A DNA stretch of 64,000 nt from Tunturiibacter gelidiferens (GTDB lineage: Bacteria; Acidobacteriota; Terriglobia; Terriglobales; Acidobacteriaceae). A program made the position numbers and the translations under genes. Of the stretch, positions 61,357 to 64,000 are shown piece by piece; the first letter of the stretch is position 1; each line of letters opens with the position of its first letter. The notes below the pieces were generated by a model. The model made no database searches. It worked only from the letters and a program-made list of their open reading frames with translations, and was not told where the DNA came from. Where the stretch lies: NCBI RefSeq assembly GCF_014201335.1, contig NZ_JACHEB010000006.1:330976-394975 (forward strand), written 5' to 3'.

Positions 61357-63450
61357 TCACCGTAGTCGGACTAAGAGCGTGCCGCTGACAAAATTGAAAA
61401 CGTAGGGAAAGTTACTTGTCACCGACAGCGTTCCTTGACCGACCCTAATCGGGTAGAGGCCGGGCAGGCTGTACGTCTTAGCGGTCGTAGATAGAGCCGG
61501 AGCTCCACCCAGTACCGCTGCTGTGTCTCCATTAACAAACCCGCTGTAGCTCACGGAGAAAGGAGGATTTTCTGCTCCGAACGCCCTCGCGGCATTGTTT
61601 GCTCTCACCGTAATAGGAGTAATGCCATAGAACGGAAGGTAGGCCGTATTGTTGCCACCGGGTCCGACGGAGGCGCCTTGGTCATTGACCACATGCGCTA
61701 TTCCAGAGCCTGCCAACGAGCTCAGGTTGTAGGTCAGCGCATTGTTCACTGTAACTCCGCGAGTGATGGGCACAGTAATCGCACTATCCAAAATGACAGG
61801 TGCCGATGTGAAGTTGGAATAAATACCCAGACCATAAGCCTTGTGAGTCTTCACGCCCTGGGAAACCGAATAGGGCGAAAAGCCTCTGGCGCTTCCATTC
61901 ATCCATGCGTCCTGACTCGGAACATCATACGGCGCTTCATCTTGAAAGAAGATGGTCTCGCCGCCGTTCCCATTCCACACAACCTGGTTCTGCTGATAGT
62001 GCTCGACGGCCAGGCCGCTTGCGAGGACATTGTCTCCATTCACAACCAAGCCATGCGCTGCTACGTTACTAGTCCATCCAGCTCCGGCACCGTGATCGGC
62101 GCGCCATAGCCACAGATTGTCGAGAATGACGTCGTTGCTATCGACCTCTACGCTAGTGGTTGCAGTTCCCTTAACATACCCGCCAACACGAACAAAAATG
62201 TCGGATAGGGTTGTCGGGTTCCATGCATGGCTAACCCTGCGGCCACTCGGTCTACCTACCTGCAACAGGACATCAGCATTGGCCGTCGTCGCGTCGATCA
62301 GTAGGCCGCCAACTTGAACTCCGTCCACATCGGCAATGGTGATAACGGGTGTCCCCGCCTGTGAGACGAGGTCCGCATATCCGATGCCCAATACGACCGT
62401 ATTCGGTCTCGTCACATTGATGGAGCCGGAATAAGTGTAGATTCCGGGAGTCAAGATGAGATTCTTGCCCCAAGCCAAGGCCTGATTGATTTCAGCCAAT
62501 GTGCTTGTGGGAGTGGCGATGAAGAACGCACTGATCGGTAAAGAATAGCCGTATCCTAGGCCTCCCCCGCTCCACGTTGTACCCCTTGAATTGTTCCTTA
62601 CTGCAGGAACAAAGACATTGAAATTTTTGCTGCGGTCGACGTAGATGAAAGGTATTTCGCGGGATTTCGGAGTTCTGTCCAGAACGGTGTTGTCTGGGAC
62701 TGTACGGGGGTCGGCGAGGGCGAAGGTCGGTGGCGGCGCCCCTACAACGCCGGAGAAGACCATGTTATCGATATGGCCCTGGTTCCACACATTCAGTACA
62801 TCGTCCCAACTGCCGAGTTCGCTGTTGCGCGTGTACCACTGTTGTTGAGCGCAGGGGTCCATATAGCCCGTGACGACGATGTCGGCAACGAATCCGCCGC
62901 TGGCCCATCCGCAAATCGTCCCGCCAGGTAGGAGAGCTGAACCGTCCATCTGCAGGTTGCCATTTATCTGCAACCGTCGCAGAGATGTCCCTTGGGAAAC
63001 ACCCCATTGAAGCGTATTTGGGGGATTGTTCTGCGAGTCGTTGTGGCCAGGATTGAAAGTTAGATTCGCCATCGAGCGCCAAAACACTGTGGTCATGCTG
63101 GTGGAGACAGGGCCGCTGTAATTTGGTGTGATGTAGCCGTTGATGGTGACGTCGCGGGGGCTAGTGCCAAGTCCATAAACAGCCTCATTGAAGCCGATCT
63201 TGGCAGTGACGTCGTACGATCCCGGCATAAAGAAGACTGCGGCACGAGCAGTGCCGAACTGTGACGTTCCAGAAATTGCTTTTGAGTTCAGTGCGGTATT
63301 GACGTCACTGATTGGCATTGTCGGGTCGATTATCCAGACATTGGGTCCAAAAATCGAGTTGTTTACCTGGGCGGTGACAGTACGAATTCCGCCGAGGAGA
63401 GTGATGACCGTAACGCTTGCGCAGGCAATTCTCTTCAGTAAAGCGCTCAT
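61357..63450 (-). CDS. Secreted right-handed beta-helix protein with C-terminal MBG-like domain
   Basis: 697 aa. Signal peptide (LLKRIACASVTVITLLGGIRTVTAQV). The main body is a long parallel beta-helix: FFMPGSYDVTAKIGFNEAVYG, LRRLQINGNLQMDGS, PGIYTYSGSINVTRPNTVVLGIG, VDGVQVGGLLIDATTAN, NDVILDNLWLWRADHGAG. It is similar in style to GH55/pectate-lyase-like proteins; no catalytic residues can be named. A C-terminal MBG-like domain follows (ITVRANNAARAFGAENPPFSVSYSGFVNGD). I start at ATG 63450 (GAGG 9 bases upstream), not 63540. The C-terminus appears frameshifted: the adjacent frame continues with a plausible beta segment to 61286. Confidence 0.75.
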   Translation of the reverse strand: MSALLKRIACASVTVITLLGGIRTVTAQVNNSIFGPNVWIIDPTMPISDVNTALNSKAISGTSQFGTARAAVFFMPGSYDVTAKIGFNEAVYGLGTSPRDVTINGYITPNYSGPVSTSMTTVFWRSMANLTFNPGHNDSQNNPPNTLQWGVSQGTSLRRLQINGNLQMDGSALLPGGTICGWASGGFVADIVVTGYMDPCAQQQWYTRNSELGSWDDVLNVWNQGHIDNMVFSGVVGAPPPTFALADPRTVPDNTVLDRTPKSREIPFIYVDRSKNFNVFVPAVRNNSRGTTWSGGGLGYGYSLPISAFFIATPTSTLAEINQALAWGKNLILTPGIYTYSGSINVTRPNTVVLGIGYADLVSQAGTPVITIADVDGVQVGGLLIDATTANADVLLQVGRPSGRRVSHAWNPTTLSDIFVRVGGYVKGTATTSVEVDSNDVILDNLWLWRADHGAGAGWTSNVAAHGLVVNGDNVLASGLAVEHYQQNQVVWNGNGGETIFFQDEAPYDVPSQDAWMNGSARGFSPYSVSQGVKTHKAYGLGIYSNFTSAPVILDSAITVPITRGVTVNNALTYNLSSLAGSGIAHVVNDQGASVGPGGNNTAYLPFYGITPITVRANNAARAFGAENPPFSVSYSGFVNGDTAAVLGGAPALSTTAKTYSLPGLYPIRVGQGTLSVTSNFPYVFNFVSGTLLVRLR

Positions 63451-63540
63451 TGCGAAAATCCTCATTTTTGCAGGCTGTGGGTTAACGTACACGTTGACAA
63501 GGGGAGACTCCGCCCGTCGCACCTTATCGGTCGAAGACAC

Positions 63541-63895
63541 GCGGGGCCGAGGTTGTGATTTATTTCATGCGGGCTTCAATGAGTCCTAGGAAAACGTTTG
63601 ACTAGCGCCTGGGAAGGACGGGGAGAATTTTTGTTCGGCATGACTACATTGTCAAGTTAATTTCTAGTTCGGCGATTCACAGCCATTTTGTACGCAGCAG
63701 CAAAATAATTTTGAGAATAGTGGCGCAGAATTGGGTATCGATAAACGCGCTCTTCGTCAGTTGGCCGTGTGCCCGATGGCCAGACAAGTGGCGTCCCGTA
63801 GTTCCTTGAAAACGGGGTTACTGAGATGGTCCGCCGCTTGATCACCTGGTTTGGACTGGGTGATCTTGTAGGCAGGTATAAGGAGGATCATCGAT
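63541..63895. other. Region upstream of second IS110; candidate left end and bridge RNA
   Basis: 355 bp without a gene. At 63839-63864 GATCACC and GGTGATC form a 7-bp hairpin around about 12 bases, just before the transposase ribosome-binding site (AGGAGG). This is the place where IS110 elements encode their guide RNA; element boundaries are not visible. Confidence 0.45.
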
Positions 63896-64000
63896 ATGCA
63901 GATTGGCTCGGTAGGGATAGATCTTGGCAAGACGAGCTTTCACGTGGTGGCGCTTGGCGATAACGGCAAGGTGCTGCTTAAGAAGAAGTTCTCTCAGAAG
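63896..64000 (+). CDS. IS110 family transposase, N-terminal part cut by window end
   Basis: The ATG at 63896 has AGGAGG 9 bases upstream. The first 35 residues (SVGIDLGKTSFHVVALGDNG, then KVLLKKKFSQK) are the start of the IS110 DEDD domain, with the first catalytic Asp in GIDLGK. It differs clearly from the copy at 34788, so it is a different element. Incomplete: it continues beyond the window. Confidence 0.88.
   Translation, partial: MQIGSVGIDLGKTSFHVVALGDNGKVLLKKKFSQK

Overview
The window looks like a chromosomal segment of a soil Acidobacteriaceae bacterium (Granulicella / Edaphobacter / Terriglobus-like). This is inferred from three very large Oar-type TonB-dependent receptors with an N-terminal carboxypeptidase-regulatory domain, an ADOP-type permease paired with PadR, an S53 sedolisin with Ig-like repeats, moderately high GC, and many exported catabolic enzymes. 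No database search was possible, so all names rest on motifs and remembered families.

Layout. 1-5.6 kb: a conserved hypothetical, a flavin reductase-like protein, a TylF-like methyltransferase and a BON-domain envelope protein. 5.9-6.9 kb: initiator tRNA-Met next to gene wreckage (tyrosine recombinase, zinc alcohol dehydrogenase, Tat leader of a lost oxidoreductase). 7.1-9.6 kb: convergent ATP-dependent DNA ligase and LigD-type polymerase (split NHEJ pair; no Ku here). 10.1-19.0 kb: membrane-anchored regulator, then a co-directional PI-PLC-like enzyme, TonB receptor and GH92 alpha-mannosidase, a possible locus for mannosylated or GPI-type glycans. 19.2-25.0 kb: KdpDE-like two-component pair and a second TonB receptor. 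25.0-30.5 kb: decayed and regulatory genes (frameshifted membrane protein, GNAT, double-frameshifted metallo-beta-lactamase, TetR, truncated selO, AraC). 31.0-34.5 kb: S53 peptidase. 34.6-36.9 kb: IS110 element and degenerate flank.

36.98-56.4 kb is the most interesting part. A minus-strand block runs MFS transporter, propeller sensor kinase, LuxR regulator, TonB receptor, RraA-like, PLP lyase 2, RidA, PLP lyase 1, amidohydrolase/deacetylase, KDG kinase, KDPG aldolase. Divergent from it lie a bicovalent-FAD sugar oxidase and a lactonase. Read together they spell an oxidative, initially non-phosphorylated route for an N-acetylated amino sugar: aldose to lactone to N-acetyl-aldonate to 2-amino-aldonate to 2-keto-3-deoxygluconate to KDPG to pyruvate and glyceraldehyde-3-phosphate. 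Five middle enzymes carry Sec or Tat leaders, so the middle of the pathway may run outside the cytoplasm.

56.4-64.0 kb: Gfo/Idh/MocA oxidoreductase, a small secreted ORF without a normal start, an ADOP permease and PadR regulator with a perfect 13-bp inverted-repeat operator, a secreted beta-helix protein with a C-terminal MBG-like domain, and the start of a second IS110 transposase cut by the window edge. No CRISPR array or rRNA was seen.
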